64,000 nt of DNA, from contig NC_134572.1 of the NCBI RefSeq assembly GCF_050947875.1, forward strand, positions 115,164,709 to 115,228,708, given 5' to 3'. The notes under the pieces are model-generated. The model worked only from the letters and a program-made list of their open reading frames with translations. It was not told the origin of the DNA and made no database searches. Of this stretch, positions 48,773 through 59,088 are shown piece after piece. The stretch comes from Dermacentor variabilis (Eukaryota; Arthropoda; Arachnida; Ixodida; Ixodidae). The position numbers were made by a program, and so were the translations under genes. How positions within the stretch are numbered: the stretch's first letter is position 1; each line of letters opens with the position of its first letter.

Positions 48773-50029
48773 TTAGTGAAGAACCACTAGCAGTGGTTCC
48801 AACACTTCAAGTAGCTGCATGGTAGCCTTGGTAGCCGGGGTATTTAGGCCGGACAGAATCCTACGCATGGAGCCCATAAAATTTTTCAACATACTCGTGA
48901 CGTCAATGTCATCCATCTTTTCATTTTCTTCAGTGCGTGTAGGAGCGGTGCATAAGGGCGTTTCCGCAGGCCTTAATGGTAACGAGGGCCACTGAGTCTC
49001 CGATGTGTTTGGGGCCGATGATGAGCCGCCTTGTACTTTCGCAGCATACAAAGGCTTTGAGGCACGTGCTTCTTCATACGTGAGACGAGGAGGGGATGGA
49101 TGCTGCACTTGAGCTGTCGTTCCTCCTACGCGAGGAGGGCTGCGATACCGTTGATGTCGGTGTCGTGAACGGCGTCTGCGGTGGCGGATAGCCCTTGCCG
49201 CTTCTCTGTGCGTGGAATGATCTCTACCCATTTTCTTCAGAATACGCATTTCCTTCCTGATCTTTGGGCACTTTTTAGACGTTGCGTCGTGAGCACCAGA
49301 ACAATTTGGACACTTCGCAGCAACGTTGCAATTGCTGTCTCTGTGAGGTCCACCACATCGTTTGCATGTTACTGCACCCTTGCAAACTGCGCTGACATGC
49401 CCAAGTTTCATACACTTGTGGCATTGTAAAAGCCTCGGCACGTAAGGACGTACCGGATGCCTCACATATCCAACCTTGACGTGTGTTGGCAAAGTTTGCG
49501 ACTGGAACACTAATTTCACACATCGGGACCGTCCAAAACGGTGAAAGCTGAGCACAGGAGCCGACGATGATAGTAGTTTCGCCAGGTCGGTGTCTGTAAT
49601 GTCAACGTCTACGTCGTAGATGACGCCTGTCGTTGCTTCCTTGCCGTATGAGGGGAATGCGCGAACAGGGATGCTTCCCAATTGAGTGACGTTTTTCAGT
49701 GTCTCCAGTACTATCGGTGTACTGACTTTCACCGAGAGGATGTTCTTTCGAGCGTTTATTCGTATTTCTTCTGCTTGACTATGGGCAGTTCGTTCAAAAT
49801 ATTCCGACAGGCTCTGCCTGCTCAGTGTGTTGAGGTTGTCTGTTGTCGTGGTTGGTACGTATGCAATAGTGTATGACTGCTTGCCACTTGCCTTTTTCGT
49901 CGCCTGGCGACTGGTCGGTGATGTTCTTCGTATCTTTCTCTTCAGACGCCGGCTTGACACCACGGTAAAATCGCTGTCCGAGCCCATATCGTCAGTAGAG
50001 GAGCCATCAGATGACTCAATCGGGACCAT
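48773..50029 (-). CDS. LINE ORF1, gag-like RNA-binding protein
   Basis: An intact frame of about 418 codons runs from ATG at 50,029 (MVPIESSDGSSTDDMG) to TAA at 48,773-48,775. I chose this ATG because the in-frame sequence further upstream has no other ATG and is interrupted by the SINE. It has a basic patch after the acidic N-terminus, a central domain of RRM-like size, and three zinc knuckles at about 49,270-49,423: C-x2-C-x4-H-x4-C, C-x2-C-x3-H-x4-C and C-x2-C-x3-H-x6-C. A proline- and arginine-rich C-terminal part follows. Such proteins coat the element RNA in retrotransposition particles. The TAA is followed after six bases by the ORF2 ATG in the same frame. Confidence 0.85.
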   Translation of the reverse strand: MVPIESSDGSSTDDMGSDSDFTVVSSRRLKRKIRRTSPTSRQATKKASGKQSYTIAYVPTTTTDNLNTLSRQSLSEYFERTAHSQAEEIRINARKNILSVKVSTPIVLETLKNVTQLGSIPVRAFPSYGKEATTGVIYDVDVDITDTDLAKLLSSSAPVLSFHRFGRSRCVKLVFQSQTLPTHVKVGYVRHPVRPYVPRLLQCHKCMKLGHVSAVCKGAVTCKRCGGPHRDSNCNVAAKCPNCSGAHDATSKKCPKIRKEMRILKKMGRDHSTHREAARAIRHRRRRSRHRHQRYRSPPRVGGTTAQVQHPSPPRLTYEEARASKPLYAAKVQGGSSSAPNTSETQWPSLPLRPAETPLCTAPTRTEENEKMDDIDVTSMLKNFMGSMRRILSGLNTPATKATMQLLEVLEPLLVVLH

Positions 50030-50099
50030 GCTGGGGTCGAAGCAGTCACTCACGTCACCGGCATAACGAACTGGCCGTTTAAGCAACCACCAGTTGCTT

Positions 50100-50335
50100 A
50101 AATAACTATGGGGTTTTACGAGCCGAAACAACTATCTGATTATGAGGCACGCCGCAGTGGCGGACTGCGGATTAAGTTGCCCCACCTGGGGTTTTTTAAC
50201 GTGCACCTAAATCTAAGCACCACGGGTGCTCTTGCATTTCGCCCCCATAGAAATGCGGCCGTCGTGGCCAGGATTTGATCCCGTGACCTCGTGCATAGCA
50301 CTCAACAGCATAGTCGCTAAGCAACTACGGCGGGT
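50100..50335 (-). mobile_element. tRNA-derived SINE inserted in the LINE 5' region
   Basis: The 11-base duplicate ACCAGTTGCTT occurs at 50,089-50,099 and 50,336-50,346, exactly flanking 236 bases with the Ruka-like block order read on the - strand: degraded B box (complement of GGATTTGATCC at 50,271), GCATTTC/GAAATGC block, CACCTGGGG block and the tail ending CCCCATAGTTATTTAAG. Insertion therefore came after the LINE had landed. Confidence 0.92.
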
Positions 50336-50346
50336 ACCAGTTGCTT

Positions 50347-52570
50347 CCAGTTGGATGCTTGCATTCAGTGTTTGCCAGTGTTCGGGATCGTACAATTTCT
50401 GGATTATCGCTTACGGCTGGCGCTGATTAGCTGACAGAGGGAATGAATATTCGTACCTCCAATGAGGCGTCGCGTCGGAGGCCACAAACGATCGATCAGG
50501 ATCAGTCGCGAATACAGCGCCTGTCAAGAGGCGGTGTTGCAACCATGTCACCCGTGGATTGCAGCCGCGGACCGCACGTAAAAAAAAAAACGCACACACA
50601 AAACCGTCACGCTTAACGAACTTTAGGAAATCGCCAGCCTGATGACTATCATGCTACCAGTGAGCACAAAAAAAACAAGAAAACAAAACTGAGTGATTTG
50701 TGCGCAGCAAGACTGCAATTTTGGGACGTAAAATCACTTTCTTTAATCAATTCCGCCTTCGCCTTCCTCAACCACTTACAGCACCGAGCTGAACTCAGCA
50801 CTTGCTGGGCGCAAGACGCGAAATCAAAAAGATACACGAGAAAGTGCACGAAAGAGGCGCAATCAGCAAAATCAACAAAATCGGCAACACTTCCGATCCT
50901 TGTGGCCTCAGCTATTTATTTAGTCCCCTCCCTTTCTTTTGTAAACTTCCAGTAACCGTAGGAAAGCAGCCATGCGCAAAACAAAGTTTCATTTTGTCGC
51001 GCATTGTGTCGCAGCATCGATTTGTCAACTTACGACACTTTGCCTCGGACGATACGTCCGAATTTCGCAACGGAGTTCTCGCATCTAGGTACTGCTATTG
51101 ATGCCCCCAGTGTCTTCAGCACTGCAGCGTGCCACAGAGAACGCTAAAGTGGTCCATATATGTGAGCGCATTAAAACAGTGGCAGTTATATGACTGGCCA
51201 TTCCGACGTGCCGGTGTGTGGTGAGGCCCACCTCTCCTTGTTGACATGTCTGGCAGTTCTAGGCGCGATCGTAGGAATTGCGATCGGCGCAACTAACCCT
51301 GTAGTGCCTTCTGTTTCTCTTTTTTTTGCCCTTTCGTCGGCTTCTAGCAGAGCAAAGTTGGTCTCTTACCCTCCCTGCTTTCCTCCCTCAGCATTACATT
51401 CGGCGCCTTGTCAATCTTAGCACGGCTGTCGCAACCGTCGCAACCAATGTGTGCTCTTCTCGTTAGTGTGAACGATGGTTATGGCCACTGTTCGGGAAAG
51501 TTTCGACATATACGCGATGGCAGGGTGGGACATGGGCGCATCTGTCGGTGCTGTAGCACACCGGGCACGAGTTGCAGGTCTTGCGTCATCTCTCGCTTGT
51601 GAGACTACAAGAAAAAAAAAAGAATGAAAGAAATGAAATAAAAGCAGGCGAAACAGCTGAAAGCAGCTGAAAGCTGCAAGAACGTAGTTTCTTGAGGTGA
51701 TACTTTGCTGCTCATGTGCACGTGAGCTGCCTTGTTGTTATTCGCTGTTCCTATTATGTAAGGAAAAAGTGCATAGCAGCCCCCAGGAGCGGTAAAATTA
51801 CGACGGCTGTTGTTCTTCTCACGGTAACTGTAATTAGGAAGCCGAAGAAAAAAAAAAGGCAGCAGCAGAAGAAAAGTAGGCCGAGAAAAGGAGAGATGGA
51901 CTCGGAGCTCCTAGACAAAACAAAGCAAACAAAATAGTGGGGAGAGCAACGGTATAATTTACAGAGATTTTTCGATCTGCGCTGCTCCCGCTCCTGTGGT
52001 ACGTCTACGGGTAGTTCAGGCGTATAGACAATGTCAGACTTTGAGGACGTCACGTGGTACCTCAGGAGCGTGTACACGCTTTGCGTCTTTTTTCTGCTTA
52101 CCTCCATTTCTCTATTTCTTGCTGTAAGCTCAGCGGCCATGGACGCTTAAGTATGACTACTAGAATAGTTAGTGATGGTTTTTCTAATACCTGCGTGACA
52201 CGGGCGTTTTCGAAAAGTCTAAGTGAACTCGTTCTGTATTAAACTTTTCGAGCCTCTTCGAGAGCTCGCGATCGCAAGGAGCAGTGTCAACCATTCAAAC
52301 GTGCTCGAAATCGATCACCTTACAGCGCTTGATTCGCGTCGACTCAAGAGTAACCGAAAGTGACCCCGCGGCAGGAATGTAAGAGAAGAATCACGTCAAG
52401 CTTAAAACAACTAACCAGAATGCAACAGGGTGTTTTTTGCAAACACATGCGAGTCCTGCAGAGTATGCGATCTCAATGTGCCGTGTATTTTCGTGCCCTC
52501 TTAGAGTGTTTGTGTAACGAGTTTCCCCCGCCCTTTTCTATTTGCTCCCAACCCGCCCTCCTCAAAACAG
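50347..52570 (+). other. Sequence upstream of ADAM10 exon 2
   Basis: This probably lies in ADAM10 intron 1. No exon was identified. A frame at 51,190 begins with a hydrophobic, signal-like stretch (LLTCLAVLGAIVGIAIGATN), but no donor of the phase needed for exon 2 follows it. The rest is free of recognised repeats and genes. Confidence 0.4.
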
Positions 52571-52703
52571 GCGTGGTGCTAAGCGAGCACATTCGGCATT
52601 TCGAGCCCTTATTTTTTAACCATCACTCCTTCCGGGACCAGCACCACCGAAGCAAACGGTCACCCAAGCTGGACATCCGCCTGGAGTTCGCCGCACACAA
52701 TCG
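52571..52703 (+). CDS. ADAM10: ADAM10/Kuzbanian exon 2: start of prodomain
   Basis: ADAM10 is a type I membrane metalloprotease that cleaves Notch, its ligands and other surface proteins. This exon encodes LSEHIRHFEPLFF, then SFRDQHHRSKRSPKLD and IRLEFAAHNR, aligning with the first prodomain residues after the signal peptide in animal ADAM10. It is bounded by a pyrimidine-rich acceptor (CTCAAAACAG) and the donor GTAAGC at 52,704. It enters with two bases of a split codon (a preceding G is needed) and leaves with CG, which joins the first G of the next exon to make Arg. The signal-peptide exon is missing from my model. Confidence 0.88.
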
Positions 52704-53488
52704 GTAAGCGATGCATAATCAAAATAATACCTGACGAAAGGAGAACATCTTATTCTATTCTCCTCAAACATTTTTACCGCACTGTTACCTTCCTTTAAAT
52801 TTTGGGTCCTTTGGGCAGCCAGTCCATACTTATTCCAGCCAAGAACGTAACTGCGCGTGGATATATATGTATACATGGCGCAGCTGTTTTGTAATGTATG
52901 TATAGAGTGCGTAGCATATTACTTGCACCGAAGTGTTTTTTTTTTAATTGACACTTCGCAGACCAATGAGAGTAATGGCATACAGTACGCAGCGGTCTTG
53001 AGCAAGACAATACACTCTCCAATATTCAAGATCAGTTATGCGAATTGCTAAGTTCATCTAAGGCCGTAAGTTACGCTTGAGAAAATATATACAACATGTT
53101 CATAAACAGCCTGTTTGGCGGTTTTCTATGTTCTTTCTTTATTCTTAGTCGCTGACTATTGCTACGCATTCTCGGCATGTTGAGGAATCATTTGACATCA
53201 TTTTCATTCTCATACGACATCTACAACTCACGTAACCGACCGTTTCCTTTTTCTTCTGGAACTGGTTACACGATAGCCAGGATCCGACATACGCCGACAC
53301 CATCTGAAGTCATCCCTCCCCCCTCACCCCCCCCCCCCCCCAAGAAGACCTTCTTTCAAAAAAGAAAGTTTTCATGCGTCTTCGCAAGTGCATCGGCGCG
53401 GGCTGTGCTTCTGGATCACAGCAATACTCTTGTCGCTACATGCCAATATTTATAGAGGCCAACTCAGTTTGTGTAAACGTTGCTGCAG

Positions 53489-53610
53489 GCTGTTCAGGCT
53501 GCGGATGAAGCGGGACACTAGTGTGTTCAGCCCCGACGTCACCTTCGAGTCGTCCAGCCGAGGGCCCATCTCATACGACACCTCCAACGTCCTCAAGGGA
53601 TACATCGAAG
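53489..53610 (+). CDS. ADAM10: ADAM10/Kuzbanian exon 3: prodomain
   Basis: Encodes LFRLRMKRDTSVFSPD, then VTFESSSRGPISYDTS and NVLKGYIE. The LRMKRDTSxFS word is a strong signature of the ADAM10 branch. The acceptor is TTGCTGCAG and the donor GTGAGC at 53,611. The exon begins with one base completing the Arg codon of exon 2 and ends with one base (G) completed by AG of exon 4 to Glu, so the phases match on both sides. The exon size and borders parallel those I recall for vertebrate ADAM10. Confidence 0.93.
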
Positions 53611-54359
53611 GTGAGCACGCGGAAGTCAAATACATTTCCGCGTCCTTCTCGCCTTGTACCTTGCTGATGGAAAGGACAACCAACACGACTGGGCGCCAGG
53701 GGCTATATGTAACAATGGGAAAAGATTAGACACCTTTCTGCAAGCTTGTTCTATAGTTACACTCGCGGACAACTTTCTGTGGCGATTAAGTTAAAGCTAT
53801 GGAGTCGAAGTGAATGCGGTAACAGCGCTCGTGAAAACAGTTCCGCAGTCTCATTCTCGTTTGTTTAGATTGATGAGCAGGACATATGAACACAACAAGG
53901 AAGTACTTGCGTATTAAAATAAAACATGAAATGTGCCATTCAGTGGTAAATATAAATTTTGCATATCGCTTTGCTGCTGCGCTCTTTGGCTAATGCGAAA
54001 CGGTCAGCTGTTGGAGATAAACGCCGATGCAATCACCGACGCAAGAAACCGAAAGTGAAAGCGCTTTAAACACTGCTGGACTGTTTGGCACTGTTACACA
54101 TGCGCAGATGAAGCTCCGCCACTGTTGCTTTTGCCTCATTCCTCGAAGAGTTGTCCACGAGTATAGTCATTAACACCTCGTGTTCGTGTTATTTGTTCAT
54201 TAAGCTACATATACTTCGGGCGACTAGCAGCACTTTCTTCCCGCCCCCAAACTATGGGTATACCCCTGAGCGCCTTAAAAGTGGCTGACGTCAAATATAC
54301 CCGTAGATCACCTTAAATGGTCACGTTGTCGTGACGGGGAAGAACGATGCAGTGTCAAA

Positions 54360-54800
54360 ACTATGAGTTACAAATTTAACTCTTTATTGGGCGAACTTGT
54401 TGCCCAGCAAAACAAGTAACGCTAAAGCACAACGACGGCCACCAGCGAAGTCGGCGATCGTCGAAAAACTGACTTGCGGGTCAAACGCCTCGAATTTTCA
54501 TGCATGACTCGACGAAGCTTCCAGCGCAATCGCTGGTGCCCGCGTGTCTTCCAGAAACTACTACAAAATTCGCGTCGCACATACAGTGGTAACATAAGGT
54601 TCGGGGACAACAGACAACGGATAGTACCATAACTAACACTCGAGAAACTTCCTATACATACCGGCTCGTGCTGTGCCGAGTGATAACGTTTAACAGTTGT
54701 TAGCCGGTGAACAGCAGTCACGGGAGAAAGATAAAAAGTACACGTGTCAATGTCATGACCGTGTGCTGCACCACTTTCATTTTGTTCGGTTCTAATAGGA
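54360..54800 (-). mobile_element. Possible LTR-type retroelement fragment
   Basis: On the - strand the block ends GGGCAACAAGTTCGCCCAATAAAGAG and TTAAATTTG, with an AATAAA signal. A 127-codon - strand frame across it has no recognised domain. The layout is LTR-like, but no second LTR or coding part is nearby. Confidence 0.3.
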
Positions 54801-55522
54801 ACCAAGTATTAATTTTTCACGTGGTGACGCCAAGATAAAGCGCTCGAGGCAACGCTAGACGTATATCTGCCAATATTATTGTTTTAGTTTTCGTGACAAG
54901 TATCTACTGCAGACATGGCGCATTAACATCCCAACACTTTCTCTTCTGTTCGGATGAAATCGTTCGTGGGAGGAAGTGCGGATATGTGTCGCACGCACAT
55001 TTTACCGGGATGAACCCAAGATACATACGAAATAACATATCTCGCTAACGCCTATTCAGAGCCCGTCGGCTGTTGTCGAGCTACTCAGGAAAGCCGATTC
55101 CCACGCAGAGCTCTCCGACTTACTGCCAGCATAAATTCAAACGCGAGAAATGCCGAAACTACTCCAATGCATCGTTATGTGTTCCCCTACATTTCCAACA
55201 GTGGCCTATAATTCCAGGCTCTGAAATCTGTACTTTGGAATGCTCCATGCTATAGACACCGCCTACAGAGCGATTACACGTTACACCTTCAATAATTTAC
55301 GCGCAACCAGCGTTTTGATCAATTATTTATTGTTCGCGTTTCAATTCGTGCTAATAGCGCGCACACACGCGCGAACGCACAAGCCAACAAACACATGCCC
55401 ACACACACATGCTCCTCCCTCCCCCACACACAAACGCGCGCTCACGCATGCCCAAGTACGCACATAGGGCGAAAGAAAGAAACTTTGGTGTCCCTGTGCA
55501 TCCTTCCACGCGCACTCAGTGC

Positions 55523-55657
55523 TAACTCTCTCCCTCTTTTCCCATTTCTATTCCCCTCTCCTCCATACCCAGTGTAGGGCAGCAAGCCGGGTGCTCGCAT
55601 TGTTGACATCTCTGCCTTTCCTGTCCTTGATTTCTCTCTCTCTCACTCTCTCTCTTG
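55523..55657 (+). mobile_element. LINE 3'-end fragment beside ADAM10 exon 4
   Basis: CCAGTGTAGGGCAGCAAGCCGG, TTGACATCTCTGCCTTTCC and a (CT)n run follow the order of the LINE tails at 24.2 and 31.1 kb, but in the + orientation. Its CT tail ends about 50 bases before the exon 4 acceptor. Confidence 0.55.
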
Positions 55658-55708
55658 GTGTCACGTTTATACTTTACGCGCTCACGAACTTTACGTCATC
55701 GACCGCAG

Positions 55709-56049
55709 AGGACGAAGAGTCGTCGGTCGAGGGTCTCATCACGAGCGAGGGGCTCTTCGACGGCGTCATCGCAGTGCGGAGCGGCGAAGAGTTCTTCATC
55801 GAGCCGGCCAGCCGCTATATAGAGGCGCCGACGGACTTTCACTCCGTCATGTACAAGGGTTCGGACGTCCACTTTCCCGAGAACCAGTCGTACTGCCACA
55901 CGCTCAAGCACTCTCCGTGCGAAGGCAGCCCCACGGCGAGCGACGTCCTGGGAAGGGCGCCGTGGGCGTCCGGCTTCCTCGAGGAAGTGAGGCAGAGCGG
56001 AGCACGCCGAAGGAAGAGACGGCGGCGTAGCGACAGCGCAGACGGAGAG
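55709..56049 (+). CDS. ADAM10: ADAM10/Kuzbanian exon 4: prodomain with basic cleavage cluster
   Basis: Encodes EDEESSVEGLITSEGLFDGV, then IAVRSGEEFFIEPASRYIEA and FHSVMYKGSDVHFPE. A cysteine pair region follows (SYCHTLKHSPCEG) that may supply the inhibitory prodomain cysteine. The exon ends with ARRRKRRRR followed by SDSADGE. The basic cluster fits a furin/proprotein convertase site releasing the prodomain, as in vertebrate ADAM10. The acceptor is GACCGCAG and the donor GTAAGC at 56,050. The exit phase is 0. A foldback element starts 30 bases after the donor. Confidence 0.93.
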
Positions 56050-56078
56050 GTAAGCCTACAAGCAGCCACAATTAATGC

Positions 56079-56195
56079 GAGTGGGTAAAGAGCAAGGCGC
56101 AATAGACCAGGACTGAAGAAGAGCACAAACGACAGGTCCTGTCATTTGTGTTCTTCTTCAGTCCTGGTCTGTTGCGCCTTGCTCTTTACTCATTC
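56079..56195. repeat. Foldback hairpin with 58-base arms
   Basis: The left arm 56,079-56,136 pairs with 56,138-56,195 with few mismatches, and the loop is a single base. The inner ends CAAACGACAGG and CCTGTC resemble those of the 23.2 kb foldback. Confidence 0.92.
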
Positions 56196-56596
56196 AAACA
56201 CGAACCAACTAGCCAAGCAAGAGTTTTACTTGAGAGAATGTGAAAATGAAAGATCGCCCCACGTCCCCCCCTCCCCCCCCCCCCTCAATAAAGAAAAATA
56301 AAGAAAGAAAGACACGGCTCACGTATGTGTTGAAAACGGTTTCGAACTACTACTGCATTCCGCTACAAGCTCGATTGTCCACAGAGATATGATAGATAAG
56401 AGAAGACTGGAAGGTTCATCAGCGTACATTTTCGGTTGGCAATCCCGTGCAGGGAAAGGGGGGGGGGGCGCAATATCGGTACGAACGGTGAAATAAATTT
56501 GTAGCTGGGAAAGAAGAAAGTATGACACTATCGTTGTCGACGCTGCGAAATACAGTCCTGTCGAAGTGATTGTGCACAGAGCATCCATTCCCCTCA

Positions 56597-56700
56597 CGAG
56601 AGAGGGAAATAAAGAGAAAAAAAGGCATAGGAAAGACAGGGAGCTTAACCAGACACTATATGCGGTTGTCTACCGTGTACCGGCGCAGGGGTGAGCGATG
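56597..56700 (-). mobile_element. LINE 3'-end fragment
   Basis: GAGAGAGGGAAATAAAGAG, AAAGACAGGGAGCTTAACCAG, GGTTGTCTACCGTGTACC and CAGGGGTGAG follow the block order of the LINE tail lineage, in a more diverged copy. Confidence 0.5.
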
Positions 56701-57884
56701 CGATATACGAGAGAAAACGAATACGAAAAGAAACTTTCCGTACTCATTCAGAGTTGCTTAACACACAGCGCACTTGTTTTACAGTTTGTATCACCATGCA
56801 TAGCGTATAAGACTTAATTAGTGACGATTCAATTTCGCGATTTTCGCAGAAGCCCTTAAACATCGCGATAATTTCGCTTCGTGAACAATATTTTTCTTTT
56901 GCAGTATGCGACCTCGACTTTGCATTTCGTGAAATGTCATGCCTATATTTATCTTTAAATAAATGCACATCGAACGATCAAATCTATATATTTTCTGAAA
57001 GGAGGTCCCCTTTCAGCTATATGCTCTGGGAGTTCCTTCTGTATACTTATGTGAGCCTGTGTACCACTTATGAAAGAAATAAAAACTGAAAGCTGAAACT
57101 GAAAGTGGTATTGAGCCCACGCATAAAAAATCTTTTTTAATCTGTAGTCTTTTGACTAACGCCGGTGATTAAGTTCCGCATGCTTGCTGAGCTTTCAGAT
57201 CCACATATAAAATATTTTGTGGTTAAGTTTAAGTGTATACATCTCTGCGTAGGATGCACAAGTAATAAGTGAAAAAAGAAAGAACTCTGTGATGAATACC
57301 AGGCATAGTTGAAGGGGGCATATGCCAGCTAAATCTCGCGCAGACCTCTTGACCCTATGAATACGCCTGGCTTGGCTTTCTTGAATAAAGAAGGAAGACT
57401 GTGTAGGTCCTCGACGTTAACCTTACCGTAGAAATGTTTACCGCTGAGAAGAGGAAACGCAGAAAGGATGAATGAAAGACGACACGGGCGGTATCCTTGT
57501 CGTTTCCGTCTGTGTTTCTTTTTTTCTTAGCGGTGAGCACGTCCTTTAGTAAACACCTATTCAATGTTCTCTTTCAGGATTAGCATGTATTCATGTTTCG
57601 TTCTGCCTCTTGTTACTGTGCTCCCATCGCTCTTGGGCGTGTGCTAGCTACTGTGTTTGGAACGCGGCACCAATGAGGGACGTCATTTGTACTTCCGCAA
57701 TAGCATTTGTATTTTATGAACTGCCAAGGAACATTTCTTTTCTGTGTGTTTATGTTGTTGTGTATATTTAAGCTTTTGGACTGCTGCCACAATATTCGTC
57801 CTCTATTTCTTGTTTGAGATTTTTCGGTCGTTTCGCGCACATTCGTCAATTAAGAGAAGAGTAGCAGGCGCCACCTACAAGCAC

Positions 57885-58034
<150 letters not shown>

Positions 58035-58073
58035 TCCTAGGAACAACACTGAGATCTACTGCTAGCTCGTAGA

Positions 58074-58496
58074 GAATCAAAAACGGAAAAAGAAGTAGAA
58101 ATGTGGAACTACGACCAAAAGTTATGGCATGAACTAATTAGAAGAAAAAAATATAAAGAACTGTATAAACAGTAACATAATGAGCAAACATACAGCAGTA
58201 GCACATACTTGAGAGACGGAGCACATGTACGGAAGGAAAGAGAAACTATGAGAAGACGGGAGAGCAGTGCAGCTAGTAAGAAGGCTCATCGAAAGGGCGA
58301 AGCTGGGAGCAGAAACAAGACATCAAGTTTCGGAAGATATGAAGATGGAGAAAATAACAGCTGCATAGATTCCGCATGCTCTGAATGTCTACTAAAAGAG
58401 GCAGGAACCTGGAAGGGCCTTGGTTCCCTGCTAGTCTTCTGCGGAATCAGCAGTGAGACAGAAGTTAGTAGATTCGAACATGTAATAATTCAATGA
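58074..58496 (+). pseudogene. Possible retroelement ORF remnant
   Basis: One frame reads ESKTEKEVEMWNYDQKLWHE, a stop at 58,173, then STYLRDGAHVRKERETMRR and a cysteine-containing end (CSECLLKEAGTWKGL, FCGISSETEVSRFEHVIIQ). The arrangement of a basic linker and a C-x2-C...FEHVII end recalls the C-terminus of LINE ORF2 proteins. I cannot assign a family, and it could be chance. Confidence 0.3.
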
Positions 58497-59007
58497 ATGA
58501 TGTTGTTTAAAAAGAGGACGTTGGTACGACTATGTCTGTAGCTAAGTAATGGAAGCGTAGGGTAAATTATTGAAACTTTAAAAGCTGTTCGTGGTCAAGG
58601 TCATAAAACGATATCTGTATACACTCGTGAACTTTTTTCTCTTCACACGCTCAATTAGTATGCTATTTTAGTCGGTTCTGCCTTCGCACGTCACTGAGTC
58701 GTATTCTAGTAATGAAAGGCCTACGGATGGGAATATTTTCAGGAAGGGGGCTACGGCATTCTCTTGTAAGTCAGCAAACGGAATCGGGCGTGTGCAGGCC
58801 TGGTGATACAACGCACTTAGAATAGGCGCAGAAGCTTAACGCGCGATAAAAAAGCACACCGAGATCGCTAATTTGAATAAGCCCCCTTGGTCAGCGCTGC
58901 ATGACCCATATAGTAAAGGGAGACAATATTATTCGTTTTACGCGAATATGACTAGATTCTGGTTTTAGATGAATTTAGAGTGAGCCCTTTTAATTGGCAC
59001 CACTCAG

Positions 59008-59086
<79 letters not shown>
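59008..59086. repeat. (AAT)n microsatellite
   Basis: About 26 uninterrupted ATA units, possibly the tail of a lost LINE insertion. Confidence 0.97.

Positions 59087-59088
<2 letters not shown>

Larger units (their letters stand above)
44926..50430 (-). mobile_element. Nearly full-length I-like LINE
   Basis: The element has a 5' region (about 50,030-50,430, split by a SINE), ORF1, ORF2 and a 3' UTR (44,926-45,101) ending in AAATTTCTCTCTCTCTC on the - strand. EN, RT and a C-terminal RNase H in one ORF2, plus an ORF1 with three zinc knuckles, place it in the I/LOA/Jockey group and most like the I clade. The 5' end is not defined. The right limit given is where the - strand frame upstream of ORF1 meets a stop. 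Confidence 0.85.
53611..55708 (+). other. ADAM10 intron with retroelement pieces
   Basis: The intron holds no further exon, since the flanking exons join in phase. It contains an LTR-like fragment (54.36-54.80 kb) and a LINE tail just before the acceptor. A (CA)-rich patch lies at 55,360-55,460. Confidence 0.7.

Noticed and set aside
50030..50131. Earlier start for LINE ORF1 at 50,131
   Set aside because: The codon at 50,131 is TTG inside the SINE, and the intervening residues are partly SINE sequence.
51190..51420. Signal-peptide-like frame as ADAM10 exon 1
   Set aside because: Hydrophobic start is attractive, but the nearest donors (for example GTAGTG after AACCCT) are phase 0, whereas exon 2 needs one base carried over.
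55519..55708. Extension of ADAM10 exon 4 upstream along the open frame
   Set aside because: The upstream part is a LINE tail translated (SLTLSLG), and the acceptor at 55,708 gives the phase that matches exon 3.
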